NCBI GenBank assembly: GCA_023442845.1
Contig: JAEZXC010000066.1
Location: forward strand, 1 to 64,000
Origin: Actinomycetes bacterium
GTDB lineage: Bacteria; Actinomycetota; Actinomycetes; Actinomycetales; Demequinaceae
DNA length: 64,000 bases
Reading direction: 5' to 3'
The notes under the pieces were generated by a model that ran no database searches, had not been told where the DNA came from, and saw only the letters and a list, made by a program, of their open reading frames with translations. Below are positions 36,274-44,480 of this stretch, piece by piece; the first letter of the stretch is position 1, and each line of letters begins with the position of its first letter. A program made the translations under genes and the position numbers.

Positions 36274-37263
36274 CTACGTGTCGCTGCGCGCGCCAAAGAC
36301 AATTTCGTCCCAACTCGGGACAGAAGCACGTCCCTTGCGTGGCTTTGGCCCGTCCTTGTCGGGCTGAGGAGTACGCGCCGAGCCAGCCGGATGCGGCATC
36401 GTGCGGGACTGCGGCTGCGGGGCCTGCGTGGGCAGCTCGCCCGAATGGGTTGAGCGCGCGGGGCCAAAGCCCTCAAAGCGCTCATCGCCCTCATCGTCGT
36501 CCTCGTCCATCTCGATCGGCTCGCGCGTGCCGCGCCGTGCCGCGAGGTCTTCAAGGAGATCATCGGTGTGGCCGCCAGAGGACTCGCCGAGCACACCCTG
36601 TTCATCGGCAGTCGACGTGACCGCAGCTGGCCTACGCGGTTCAAGCGGAACTGCATCAACACGCACGGCGCTCAGGTGGCGACGCGGAATCGGTGCTTCA
36701 AGCAGTTCCGTTTCCGTCAGCCACGCAGCCTCGTCGTCCTCAGCGGTGAGCGCCTTGGCGACATGATCGAAGGTCCACGCCGCACGAATGGTCCGACCGC
36801 CAACCACGTAATCCGCGGCAACCTTCCACGGCTCGTCCACGCCGCGCCATGCGTCCCACTTGACCGCGTCCGCGTCGACGCCACGGCTGGCAAGGCGATC
36901 ACCAACCAAGTCGATGAGCGTGGGTGCGGTTGAGTCCGTGCCGACTCGGGTGCCGTGAGCAAGTTGCACGATGTACGCACGCTCGGCAAGCACAGGCGCC
37001 TCGAACTTGACGAGCGCTTCGAGTGGTTCCCCCGTCAGATGCGCGAGCTCTGCGGCGTTGAGACCCGCACGGATGCGCTGCTGGATCTCTCGTGGCGTGA
37101 GCGACGTTGCCTGCCCCGGTTCGACCGCGCGCGTCACTCGTGCATGTCGCACAAGAGCTCGCAGTTCGTCAGAGATCTCAAGGCGCAGTTCTGCGCCATC
37201 CTCGGCGACCAGCAACACGTGTGTGCCGTCCTCGGACAATCCCTTGAGGTGAGCAACGGTCAT
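36274..37263 (-). CDS. sepH: Cell-division protein SepH (DUF3071)
   Basis: Protein of 329 residues. The N-terminal DUF3071 domain (about 1-170) contains a helix-turn-helix-like segment TPREIQQRIRAGLNAAELA; a long disordered acidic/Pro-rich linker follows, and the C terminus holds the conserved GRASVPSWDEIVFGARS motif. In Streptomyces SepH binds FtsZ and promotes Z-ring assembly. The start is the ATG at 37263; the frame extends upstream without family similarity. It converges on the phosphodiesterase gene and diverges from suhB. Confidence 0.87.
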   Translation of the reverse strand: MTVAHLKGLSEDGTHVLLVAEDGAELRLEISDELRALVRHARVTRAVEPGQATSLTPREIQQRIRAGLNAAELAHLTGEPLEALVKFEAPVLAERAYIVQLAHGTRVGTDSTAPTLIDLVGDRLASRGVDADAVKWDAWRGVDEPWKVAADYVVGGRTIRAAWTFDHVAKALTAEDDEAAWLTETELLEAPIPRRHLSAVRVDAVPLEPRRPAAVTSTADEQGVLGESSGGHTDDLLEDLAARRGTREPIEMDEDDDEGDERFEGFGPARSTHSGELPTQAPQPQSRTMPHPAGSARTPQPDKDGPKPRKGRASVPSWDEIVFGARSDT

Positions 37264-37335
37264 TGCTCCACTGTGCCACGCAACGACGCGTGGCGCGCGG
37301 TACGGCACGCCCGAACGCTGTGTCACGCTGGAGAC

Positions 37336-38160
37336 ATGGTCGATTCGCTCGCACTTCATGACATCGCATCGCTACTCGCTCGCGAGGCAGGCGCGTTGGT
37401 GAAGCGCGGCCGCGCGGAGGCTCACGTCACCACAACGAAGTCATCTCACATCGACATCGTCACGCAAATGGACACGGCCGCTGAGCAACTCTTGCGTACG
37501 AGGCTCGCCTCACTTCGACCTGACGACTCGATCCTTGGTGAGGAAGGAAGCGATGTCCACGGCACATCGGACGTGACGTGGGTGATCGATCCCATCGATG
37601 GAACGGTCAACTACCTCTACGGGCTGCCGCACTACGCCGTCTCCGTGGCGGCCGTGACCGGAGGAGCGGATCCGACGACGTGGACCGCGCAAGCGGGCGC
37701 AGTGTGCGATGGTTCGGGTGTGCTGTGGTCGGCAGCACGCGGCCACGGCGCGTGGCGTGAGGGTGTGAGGCTCAACCGAGACTCTTCGGCTCCGCTTGAT
37801 GCCACCTTGCTTGCCACGGGGTTTCAGTACATCGCCGAGCGCCGCACAGCTCAAGGACGAATCGTGGCGGCGATGCTCGGATCGGTGCGCGATATTCGTC
37901 GCCTTGGGGCGGCAAGTGTCGACTTGTGCCTCGTTGCCGCTGGCGAAATCGACGCCTATTACGAGCATGGGCTCAAGCCGTGGGACCACGCGGCGGGTGC
38001 GCTCATTGCCGCGGAGGCTGGCGTGAAGGTCGCGGGAATTGACGGCGGCCCCGCAGATGAACATCTCCTTATCGCGGCCATGCCGGAAACGTGGGATGAG
38101 TTGAGGGACGCGCTCGTTGAGGCGGGTGCACGCTCACCGTGGCCCGTGAAATCGGCCTAG
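37336..38160 (+). CDS. suhB: Inositol monophosphatase family protein (second copy)
   Basis: Enzyme of 274 residues with GEEGS, WVIDPIDGTVNYLYGLPHY and WDHAAGALIAAEAGV, the complete metal and substrate motifs. It is clearly the orthologue of the 13,478-14,455 gene but diverged, as expected for a different genus. The start is the ATG at 37336 (MVDSLALHDIA), next to the divergent sepH. DUF4193 and dut follow, the reverse of the order in the first half of the window. Confidence 0.9.
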   Translation: MVDSLALHDIASLLAREAGALVKRGRAEAHVTTTKSSHIDIVTQMDTAAEQLLRTRLASLRPDDSILGEEGSDVHGTSDVTWVIDPIDGTVNYLYGLPHYAVSVAAVTGGADPTTWTAQAGAVCDGSGVLWSAARGHGAWREGVRLNRDSSAPLDATLLATGFQYIAERRTAQGRIVAAMLGSVRDIRRLGAASVDLCLVAAGEIDAYYEHGLKPWDHAAGALIAAEAGVKVAGIDGGPADEHLLIAAMPETWDELRDALVEAGARSPWPVKSA

Positions 38161-38266
38161 AGTTCGCGCAAACCGGTTTTGTGGTGCACAATGCCTGCGC
38201 CACGCGGGAACAAAAAGTGCTCGCTATGCATTGATCACACACCACCAGGTGAATGGAGACTCACGG

Positions 38267-38566
38267 ATGGCGACCGACTACGACGCCCCGCGCAAGACTG
38301 ACGACGAGATCGCGGCGGACTCGATTGAAGAGTTGAAGGCGCGTCGCTCTGACAAGAGTTCGGGTGTGGTCGACGAGGATGAGGCCGACGTTGCCGACAG
38401 CTTTGAGTTGCCAGGCGCAGACCTATCGGGCGAAGAACTGTCGGTGCGTGTGCTCCCGCCGCAGCAAGACGAGTTCACATGCATGTCCTGCTTCTTGGTG
38501 CACCACCGCAGCCAGCTGGCAAGTTTCAAGGGCGACCAGCCGATTTGCTCGGAGTGCGCGGCTTAA
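38267..38566 (+). CDS. DUF4193 acidic zinc-ribbon-like protein (second copy)
   Basis: Small acidic protein of 99 residues: MATDYDAPR opening, acidic middle, and Cys pairs CMSC near residue 74 and CSEC near residue 95. Same architecture as the protein at 12,360-12,656. The ATG at 38267 has GGAG 9 bases upstream; an upstream ATG (38,231) lacks a site and the family start. Function unknown. Confidence 0.92.
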   Translation: MATDYDAPRKTDDEIAADSIEELKARRSDKSSGVVDEDEADVADSFELPGADLSGEELSVRVLPPQQDEFTCMSCFLVHHRSQLASFKGDQPICSECAA

Positions 38567-38608
38567 GCAGGTCGAATTGGACGCGTTAAGCGCCTAGGGT
38601 GGAGCACC

Positions 38609-39073
38609 ATGACAAGCGTCGAGGTGTTGATCAGCACGACAACGAGCGATGTGCCCATTCCGTCGTACGCTCACCCGGGCGACGCGGGCGCTGATCTCAC
38701 AACCCGGGTCGCCATCACCCTTGCACCGGGCGAGCGTCGGACGGTGCCAACGGGAGTTCGTATCGCTCTACCTGATGGCTATGCCGCGTTCGTGCATCCG
38801 CGCAGTGGCCTTGCGTCGCGCCATGGGGTCACGGTCGTCAATGCGCCCGGAACGGTCGACGCTGGCTACCGAGGAGAGATCAGCGTCACCTTGCTCAATA
38901 CCGACGCTCATGAAGCGGTCTCACTGTCCGTTGGCGATCGCATTGCGCAGCTTGTCATTCAACGGGTCGAGAAGGCGCGATTCATCGAAGTCGATACCTT
39001 GCCCGGTTCACACCGTGGTGAGGGCGGCTTTGGGTCAACGGGTACCGCCACGGATGCTGCTGGGACCGCGTGA
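38609..39073 (+). CDS. dut: dUTP diphosphatase (second copy)
   Basis: dUTPase of 154 residues with all five motifs: [49 protein letters not shown] and HRGEGGFGSTG. GGTGGAGC lies just upstream of the ATG. It overlaps the following OB-fold gene by four bases (GTGA) and heads a tightly packed plus-strand operon. Confidence 0.97.
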   Translation: MTSVEVLISTTTSDVPIPSYAHPGDAGADLTTRVAITLAPGERRTVPTGVRIALPDGYAAFVHPRSGLASRHGVTVVNAPGTVDAGYRGEISVTLLNTDAHEAVSLSVGDRIAQLVIQRVEKARFIEVDTLPGSHRGEGGFGSTGTATDAAGTA

Positions 39074-39372
39074 CGACGATGGTTCATTCCAGCGCGCCAC
39101 TCGATGTGACTCCCGCGGGAGCCCTCACCGTGCGGAGCGTCGCGCGGGTACGCGGACGGGTCCACTACGTGGAAGTGAGCCCGGCTGATCGTCCCGCGCG
39201 GCTCGTTGTGCGCCTCGTCGATGACAGCGGCGCTATCGATTGCGTCTTCCTTGGCCGCCGGGGGATTCCGGGGATTGAGCCGGGCGCAGTGCTGCACGTC
39301 GAAGGCCGCGTCGCTGCGGGTGAGGATGTCGCCATGATCTACAACCCCCGCTACGAATTGCTGCCCGCATGA
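39070..39372 (+). CDS. OB-fold nucleic-acid-binding protein
   Basis: Protein of 100 residues with an OB-fold pattern: VRSVARVRGRVHYVEVSP, VVRLVDDSGAIDCVFLGRR and HVEGRVAAGEDVAMIYNPRYEL. This is the conserved small OB protein found beside dut and DUF3159 in Actinobacteria; it probably binds single-stranded nucleic acid. The gene overlaps both neighbours by four bases, so coupling is likely. Confidence 0.82.
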   Translation: MTTMVHSSAPLDVTPAGALTVRSVARVRGRVHYVEVSPADRPARLVVRLVDDSGAIDCVFLGRRGIPGIEPGAVLHVEGRVAAGEDVAMIYNPRYELLPA

Positions 39373-40046
39373 GCGACGCCGTGCGTGAGCCCCGCAAGGC
39401 GATGCCCGCTCAGCAATTGTTGGGTGACGATTTTGATTGGGCTGAGGCGATTGGTGGCTGGCGCGGTCTTGCCGAGGCCGTTGCTCCTGGCGCAGTCTTT
39501 GTCGCGGCGTTCCTTATGTGGGGCGGCTACCGAGTCCCGGTGATCGCTTCCGTTGCGATCGTCGTCGTTCTTGTGATCGTGCGGCTCATCCAGCGCACAC
39601 CCGTGACGCAGGCACTCGGTGGACTCTTTGGGGTCGCGCTCGGTGCGATATGGGCCTGGCGAGCGGGCGATGCGAACGAGTACTTTGTCCCGGGCTTCTG
39701 GTACACCGGCGTCTACACGATCGCGCTTTCGTTGTCGATGGCGCTTCGCTGGCCGGCCGTCGGCATCGTTGTTGGGCTACTCAAGGGTTGGTCGACCCGC
39801 TGGCGAGCGGATCGGCGTGCGATGCGCCGCTTCCAGATTGCGACGGGTTTCTACGTCGCCACGCAGGTCGTCAAACTTGCGGTCCAGATCCCGCTCTATC
39901 TCGCGGGCGCGACGGCCGCACTGGGAACGGCCAAGCTCGCTCTCGGTGTGCCGTGGTTCGCAGTTGCGCTCTTCGTTATGTGGCGGATGGTGCGGAACGT
40001 AGAACTTGCTGAAGAGCATCGGGATCCGCCTCCGCCGACAAAATAA
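39369..40046 (+). CDS. DUF3159 membrane protein
   Basis: Membrane protein of 225 residues with six hydrophobic segments, actinobacterial DUF3159 family, function unknown. Conserved text includes IGGWRGLAEAVAPGAVFVAAF near residue 30 and WYTGVYTIALSLSMALRWPAVGI near residue 115. Starts by ATGA overlap with the OB-fold gene. Its last 71 bases overlap the end of the convergent TrkA-family gene. Confidence 0.85.
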   Translation: MSDAVREPRKAMPAQQLLGDDFDWAEAIGGWRGLAEAVAPGAVFVAAFLMWGGYRVPVIASVAIVVVLVIVRLIQRTPVTQALGGLFGVALGAIWAWRAGDANEYFVPGFWYTGVYTIALSLSMALRWPAVGIVVGLLKGWSTRWRADRRAMRRFQIATGFYVATQVVKLAVQIPLYLAGATAALGTAKLALGVPWFAVALFVMWRMVRNVELAEEHRDPPPPTK

Positions 40047-40650
40047 ACAACAGTTCGTCGAGCGGTTCGAGAGTGTCCTCGGGACTGGGAGCGATCGTTC
40101 GGTCGCCGCGCACGATGCACGAAAGAACGACGTCGTCCGGCAATGAAATATTGCGCAATGGGACACCGCCGAGCGGGGAGTCTGAGGGCAACGTGACCTC
40201 AATGATGGCGGCTCCCGACTGGTGAAACGTGAAGACCTTGACGAGGTCACCGACGGCAACGGCCTCTTCCACCATCGCCGTCATGATGCGGGGAGTGGAC
40301 ACCGCGACATCGACGCCCCACTGCGAGTCGTACATCCACTCATTGCGGGGGTTGTTGACGCGCGCGACGGTGCGAGGGACCGCAAATTCTGTCTTCGCCA
40401 ACAAAGAAATGACGAGATTTGCCTTGTCGTCTCCCGTTGCGGCGACGACCACATCCATCGTTTCGGTGCCGGCTTCCCGCAACGCTGCTAGCTCACACGC
40501 GTCGGCCAGCATCCACTCTGCTTGGGCTACCTGCGACACGCGCATCGCGCTGGGGGAGTGATCGATGAGTAGAACGTCGTGACCGTGCTCGAGGAGGTCG
40601 CGCGCGATCGAGCGACCCACCGAGCCAGCTCCGGCAATCAGCACTTTCAC
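39976..40650 (-). CDS. trkB: TrkA-family potassium channel regulator (second of pair)
   Basis: Soluble protein of 224 residues with an N-terminal Rossmann RCK/TrkA-N domain (MKVLIAGAGSVGRSIARDL) and a TrkA-C domain. These subunits gate potassium channels or transporters in response to NAD(H) or nucleotides. It lies downstream of, and coupled by ATGA overlap to, the other TrkA protein, matching the ceoB-ceoC pair of mycobacteria. The 3' end overlaps DUF3159 by 71 bases. Confidence 0.88.
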   Translation of the reverse strand: MKVLIAGAGSVGRSIARDLLEHGHDVLLIDHSPSAMRVSQVAQAEWMLADACELAALREAGTETMDVVVAATGDDKANLVISLLAKTEFAVPRTVARVNNPRNEWMYDSQWGVDVAVSTPRIMTAMVEEAVAVGDLVKVFTFHQSGAAIIEVTLPSDSPLGGVPLRNISLPDDVVLSCIVRGDRTIAPSPEDTLEPLDELLFILSAEADPDALQQVLRSAPSAT

Positions 40651-41312
40651 GAGGCGCTCCTTGGGGCGTGGCTGACTACTTTGACGACATCCCGGGACGT
40701 GGCGTCGGCAAGCACAAAATGGAGGTCGTCGCCCGCCTGCAGAATCGTCGATGCGTCGGGAAGAACGGCGGTGCCAAAGCGCGAAATATAGGCGATACGA
40801 GCACCCGATGATTTCTCAAGTTCGGATGCCTTGTGCCCAATCCACCCGTCATTGAACGGCAACCGGCGCATCACGACCCCCACATCAGGGTCGGTGAATT
40901 CCGCGTCGGAACCTCCTGGCAAGAGTCGCGTGACAATCTGTGCGGCCATCCACGGCACCTGGGCCACCGTCGCAATGCCGAGCCGCTCATACACTTCGGC
41001 CCGGGCGGAATCCGCAATCCGGGCCACGACGTTCTCAACCCCGTACGTTTCCCGGACGACGCGCGCCGCGAGAATGTTCGAGTTGTCACCGTCAGACACG
41101 GCTGCAAACGCGAACGCGTCTTCGACGCCTGCAGCAACCAGCGTGTCGCGGTCGAACCCGAGCCCGGTGATTCGTTGGCCCTGGAAGTGGGCGGGCAAAC
41201 GGCGGAACGCGACAGCCACCGAGTCAATGATGGCCACCGAGTGACCACGCGACTCGAATTCGACGGCAAGAGTGGCGCCAGTGCGGCCACAACCCATGAT
41301 CACCACGTGCAC
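40647..41312 (-). CDS. trkA: TrkA-family potassium channel regulator (first of pair)
   Basis: Protein of 221 residues, also TrkA-N (MHVVIMGCGRTGATLAVEF) plus TrkA-C. First gene of the two-gene operon; divergent from the APC permease whose start lies 40 bases away, so a shared promoter region is expected. The diverged sequences of the two proteins suggest hetero-assembly. Confidence 0.9.
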   Translation of the reverse strand: MHVVIMGCGRTGATLAVEFESRGHSVAIIDSVAVAFRRLPAHFQGQRITGLGFDRDTLVAAGVEDAFAFAAVSDGDNSNILAARVVRETYGVENVVARIADSARAEVYERLGIATVAQVPWMAAQIVTRLLPGGSDAEFTDPDVGVVMRRLPFNDGWIGHKASELEKSSGARIAYISRFGTAVLPDASTILQAGDDLHFVLADATSRDVVKVVSHAPRSAS

Positions 41313-41352
41313 GCCACCACGCTATACCGGACGAAGCCTAGGATGGTGCGAC

Positions 41353-43251
41353 GTGCAGCGGTTTATTGAGCGCGTCAAGCTCTTCGCCTTTGGCGCTCCG
41401 GTCGCCACGGACGTGGTGCGTACCCACACGTTGCGGACGCGCCTCGCTCTGCCCGTGTTTGGTGCCGGGGTCTTGTCGGCTGTCGCGTACGGCCCCGACG
41501 CAGTTGTCGAGGCACTGCGTTCAGGTGGCCAGCAGAGCGCAATTCCTGCGATGGCGCTTGGTTCTGTTCTCATCCTCGCGTTGCTTGGCGCGGCTTACGC
41601 GTCGCAAGTGCGTGCGTTCCCGCATGAGCGTGGTGACTACGGCGTGGTGCGCGACCGGCTCGGGCCCAGATTTGGAATGGTCACGGGCGCGTCGCTCCTC
41701 ACCGACTACTTGTTCACCGTGGCGATCTCCGTATCGGCGATCGCCTCGGTCCTCGCCTTTCTCATGCCGTCATGGGATGGCAAGGCGACCCTCATTGGCG
41801 TTGCCGCCTTGGGCGTCATGACGCTAGTCAATCTGCGTGGCGTTCACGACAGGGTGCGTGTGCTTCTTGCGGTATGGCATGGCTTTGTTCTCGTCATCGT
41901 CGTGCTTGTCGTCGTAGGCGCCATGAGGCAGGACGAGGCGACGGGCCTTGTTCCGGAAGCCACAGCGTCGGGCGGATGGCCGGTGCTCGTGGCATACGCA
42001 GGCGCCGTCGCGTCGGGTGCCGTGATGGTGACCGGTATCGAGCACCTCGCGGCATCGGGGCCCGCCCATGCGGAACCGCGCGGGAGGCGGGCGTCACGGA
42101 CCCTGTTGATCGCGGTGCTTGCGAGCGCCGGCGCCTTCTACGCAGTGCTGTGGTTGGCGTCGCACTTTCGCCTGACCGGCTGGAACGACGGCTCGATCCT
42201 CATGCAGGTGTCAGAACGGGTGTTCGACACCCCCGTCGCCGTGTGGATCGTTGGCGTCGCTGCCGGCATGATCCTGTGGGCGGCTGGCTCGAGCGTCTTC
42301 CGGCGCTTTTCGAGGCTAACGGGTCTGCTCGCGGTGGACGGCGTGTTGCCTCGCCAGATGGCGATGCGAAACGACCGTCTGGTTCAGCGCGGTTCGATAT
42401 TGCTCGTTGCCACGCTATCCGCCGTCATCGTCATCGCCGTCGAGGCAAGTGTGAGCCAATTGGTTCACATGTACATCGTCGGCGTCTTCACGTCGATTGT
42501 CCTGAGCCAACGCGCAATGGTGGAGTGGACCCGGACGAAGTACCAGACCGCAACGGCGCCGAAGGATCGCTTGCTCCTCGGTATGCGTCGCGTCCTCCAC
42601 ATCGCGGCACTCGTTGCGGCAACCGGCGTGCTTGTCATCACGGCGGTATTCAACTTCGCAAACGGTGCATGGATTGCGATCGCGCTCATCGTCATCGTCG
42701 TCGTTCTCATGGGCGCGATCAAGAAGCACTACGCGGCCGTGCGCGTCGACCTCGCGCTCGACAAGGGCGCGGACTCGCCAACGTTGCCGTCGGCGACGCA
42801 CGGAATCGTGCTCGTCGCGCAACTTCATCGGCCTGCACTGCACGCCTTGTCCTATGCAAAGGCAGCACGCCACTCGACGCTTAAGGCGGTGACGGTGCAA
42901 ATGGATCGAGGCGCCTCGTTGGCGTTGGAGAAGCGCTGGGCAGCGATGAACGTCGGTACGCCGCTCGTCGTCCTCGACTCTCCATATCGCGACCTCGTTG
43001 GACCGGTCCTTGCCTACGTGAAGAGCTTGCACTTGCGGTCCCCACGCGAGGCGGTGTTTGTCTATGTGCCCGAGTACATCGTGGGACGGTGGTGGGAGCA
43101 ATTGCTCCACAACCGCAATACCGCGCGGTTACGGGCGCAGTTGCTCAATGTGCCCAATGTCGTCGTCAGCGCCGTCCCTTGGAAGCTCGAATCAGCGCGG
43201 CGTGACCGCACGATTGCCACCGTGTTGGCAGAAGAAGTGGAGATGCCGTGA
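41353..43251 (+). CDS. APC-family permease next to TrkA pair
   Basis: Integral membrane protein of 632 residues with about 12 hydrophobic segments and a C-terminal cytoplasmic domain of about 150 residues. Transport core features include the LALPVFGAGVLSAVAYGPDA opening and GDYGVVRDRLGPRFG. Its neighbourhood (two divergent TrkA proteins) and similarity of arrangement to Rv2690c suggest an ion or amino-acid transporter controlled by TrkA. The first codons of the long open frame overlap trkA; I start at the GTG at 41353 (VQRFIERVKLFAFG). The stop overlaps the methyltransferase start by four bases. Confidence 0.83.
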   Translation: MQRFIERVKLFAFGAPVATDVVRTHTLRTRLALPVFGAGVLSAVAYGPDAVVEALRSGGQQSAIPAMALGSVLILALLGAAYASQVRAFPHERGDYGVVRDRLGPRFGMVTGASLLTDYLFTVAISVSAIASVLAFLMPSWDGKATLIGVAALGVMTLVNLRGVHDRVRVLLAVWHGFVLVIVVLVVVGAMRQDEATGLVPEATASGGWPVLVAYAGAVASGAVMVTGIEHLAASGPAHAEPRGRRASRTLLIAVLASAGAFYAVLWLASHFRLTGWNDGSILMQVSERVFDTPVAVWIVGVAAGMILWAAGSSVFRRFSRLTGLLAVDGVLPRQMAMRNDRLVQRGSILLVATLSAVIVIAVEASVSQLVHMYIVGVFTSIVLSQRAMVEWTRTKYQTATAPKDRLLLGMRRVLHIAALVAATGVLVITAVFNFANGAWIAIALIVIVVVLMGAIKKHYAAVRVDLALDKGADSPTLPSATHGIVLVAQLHRPALHALSYAKAARHSTLKAVTVQMDRGASLALEKRWAAMNVGTPLVVLDSPYRDLVGPVLAYVKSLHLRSPREAVFVYVPEYIVGRWWEQLLHNRNTARLRAQLLNVPNVVVSAVPWKLESARRDRTIATVLAEEVEMP

Positions 43252-44417
43252 CGACCATCGAGGTCACCGTGGGAAAACCTGCTCATGGTGGGCACTGCGT
43301 CGCCCGTTATGAGGGACGCGCGGTCTTTGTGCGTCACGCTCTGCCTGGAGAGGTTGTCGAGGCGCGGGTGGTCGATGCGGCACCAGACGCTCGCTTTTGG
43401 AACGCCGACGCCGTCCGCATTCTGGAGGCGTCTGCCGACCGCGTCGATCATCCCTGGCCGGAGGCGGGCCAAGGTGGGGTTGGGGGAGCGGAGCTCGGTC
43501 ACGTTGCGCTTCCTGCTCAGCGCGAATGGAAGACCGCGGTGCTGCGCGAAGCCTTTGAACGGTTCGCAGGGATCGAGCTCGACGGCCACGTGCGGGCCGT
43601 GCCGGGCGACGACGATGCGGGCGGGCTTCGTTATCGCACGCGCGTGAGTGCGGTGGCGGGCGAGGATGGCCGCGCCACCATGGCTCTTCAAGGTGGCAAG
43701 GGCCGCCGAACTCTTGCTGCCATGCCACTTGCTACGCCGGCTGCCGAGGCCTCGCTCCTCGCGACGTTGGGGCGACCCGGCGAACGAATTGATGTCATCG
43801 AGACATCGACCGGTTGGGTTCATGTGGTGCGTGGTGCCCGTGGAGCGGGGAAGATGCTGACGGAGAAGGTGGGCGATCTCACGTACACCCTCAATGCACG
43901 TGACTTTTGGCAGGTTCATCGGAACGCCCCGGCGCTCTTGGTTAATGAGGTCCTCAGTCGAGTCGGACCTTCTCATCGAGTGCTCGACCTGTACGCGGGC
44001 GTTGGACTGTTTGCCGCCGCGCTTGCCGCGCAGGGCAGGGACGTCACGGCTGTCGAGTCAGTGGGGGTGAAGGGGACGTCTTCTCTCGAGCAAAACCTCT
44101 CACGGTTCTCGGATGCGCGCGCCATCATTGGGGATGCCCGCCGCACGCTCGTGCAGATGGCCACGGAAGGCGCCGACTTCAGCGATGGCACAGTGGTGCT
44201 CGACCCACCGCGCGCCGGGGCTAAGGCCGCCACGGTGAGGGCGATCACGGCGTTGGCGCCGGCACGTATCGTGTACGTCGCGTGTGACCCCGTTGCGTTG
44301 GCGCGAGACACAGCGCTCTTGGCTGAAGACGGCTACGTACTCGACGGCGCATCGGCGTGGGATCTGTTCCCCATGACGCACCACGTCGAAGCGATCGCAT
44401 CATTTGTGCGAGGTTGA
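43248..44417 (+). CDS. TRAM-domain RNA 5-methyluridine methyltransferase (second copy)
   Basis: TrmA-family enzyme of 389 residues: N-terminal TRAM domain and C-terminal SAM domain with LDLYAGVGLFAAAL, VLDPPRAGAKA and catalytic Cys in YVACDPVALARD. Unlike the copy at 8,857-10,122 it has no cysteine pair in the region between TRAM and the catalytic core, so it cannot bind the RlmD-type cluster. Coupled to the APC gene by a GTGA overlap. Confidence 0.9.
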   Translation: MTTIEVTVGKPAHGGHCVARYEGRAVFVRHALPGEVVEARVVDAAPDARFWNADAVRILEASADRVDHPWPEAGQGGVGGAELGHVALPAQREWKTAVLREAFERFAGIELDGHVRAVPGDDDAGGLRYRTRVSAVAGEDGRATMALQGGKGRRTLAAMPLATPAAEASLLATLGRPGERIDVIETSTGWVHVVRGARGAGKMLTEKVGDLTYTLNARDFWQVHRNAPALLVNEVLSRVGPSHRVLDLYAGVGLFAAALAAQGRDVTAVESVGVKGTSSLEQNLSRFSDARAIIGDARRTLVQMATEGADFSDGTVVLDPPRAGAKAATVRAITALAPARIVYVACDPVALARDTALLAEDGYVLDGASAWDLFPMTHHVEAIASFVRG

Positions 44418-44480
44418 CGAGGAGAGCCGGGACCTCGGAACTACCCCGGTAGACTGGACTGCGACAAATCAAGGAGCGCG

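Noticed and set aside
42415..43110. Long minus-strand frames opposite the APC, Dxs and ParE genes
   Set aside because: Shadows of GC-rich plus-strand codons; no domain, start context or operon logic. The same applies to similar frames at 28,729-29,787 and 47,905-48,666.
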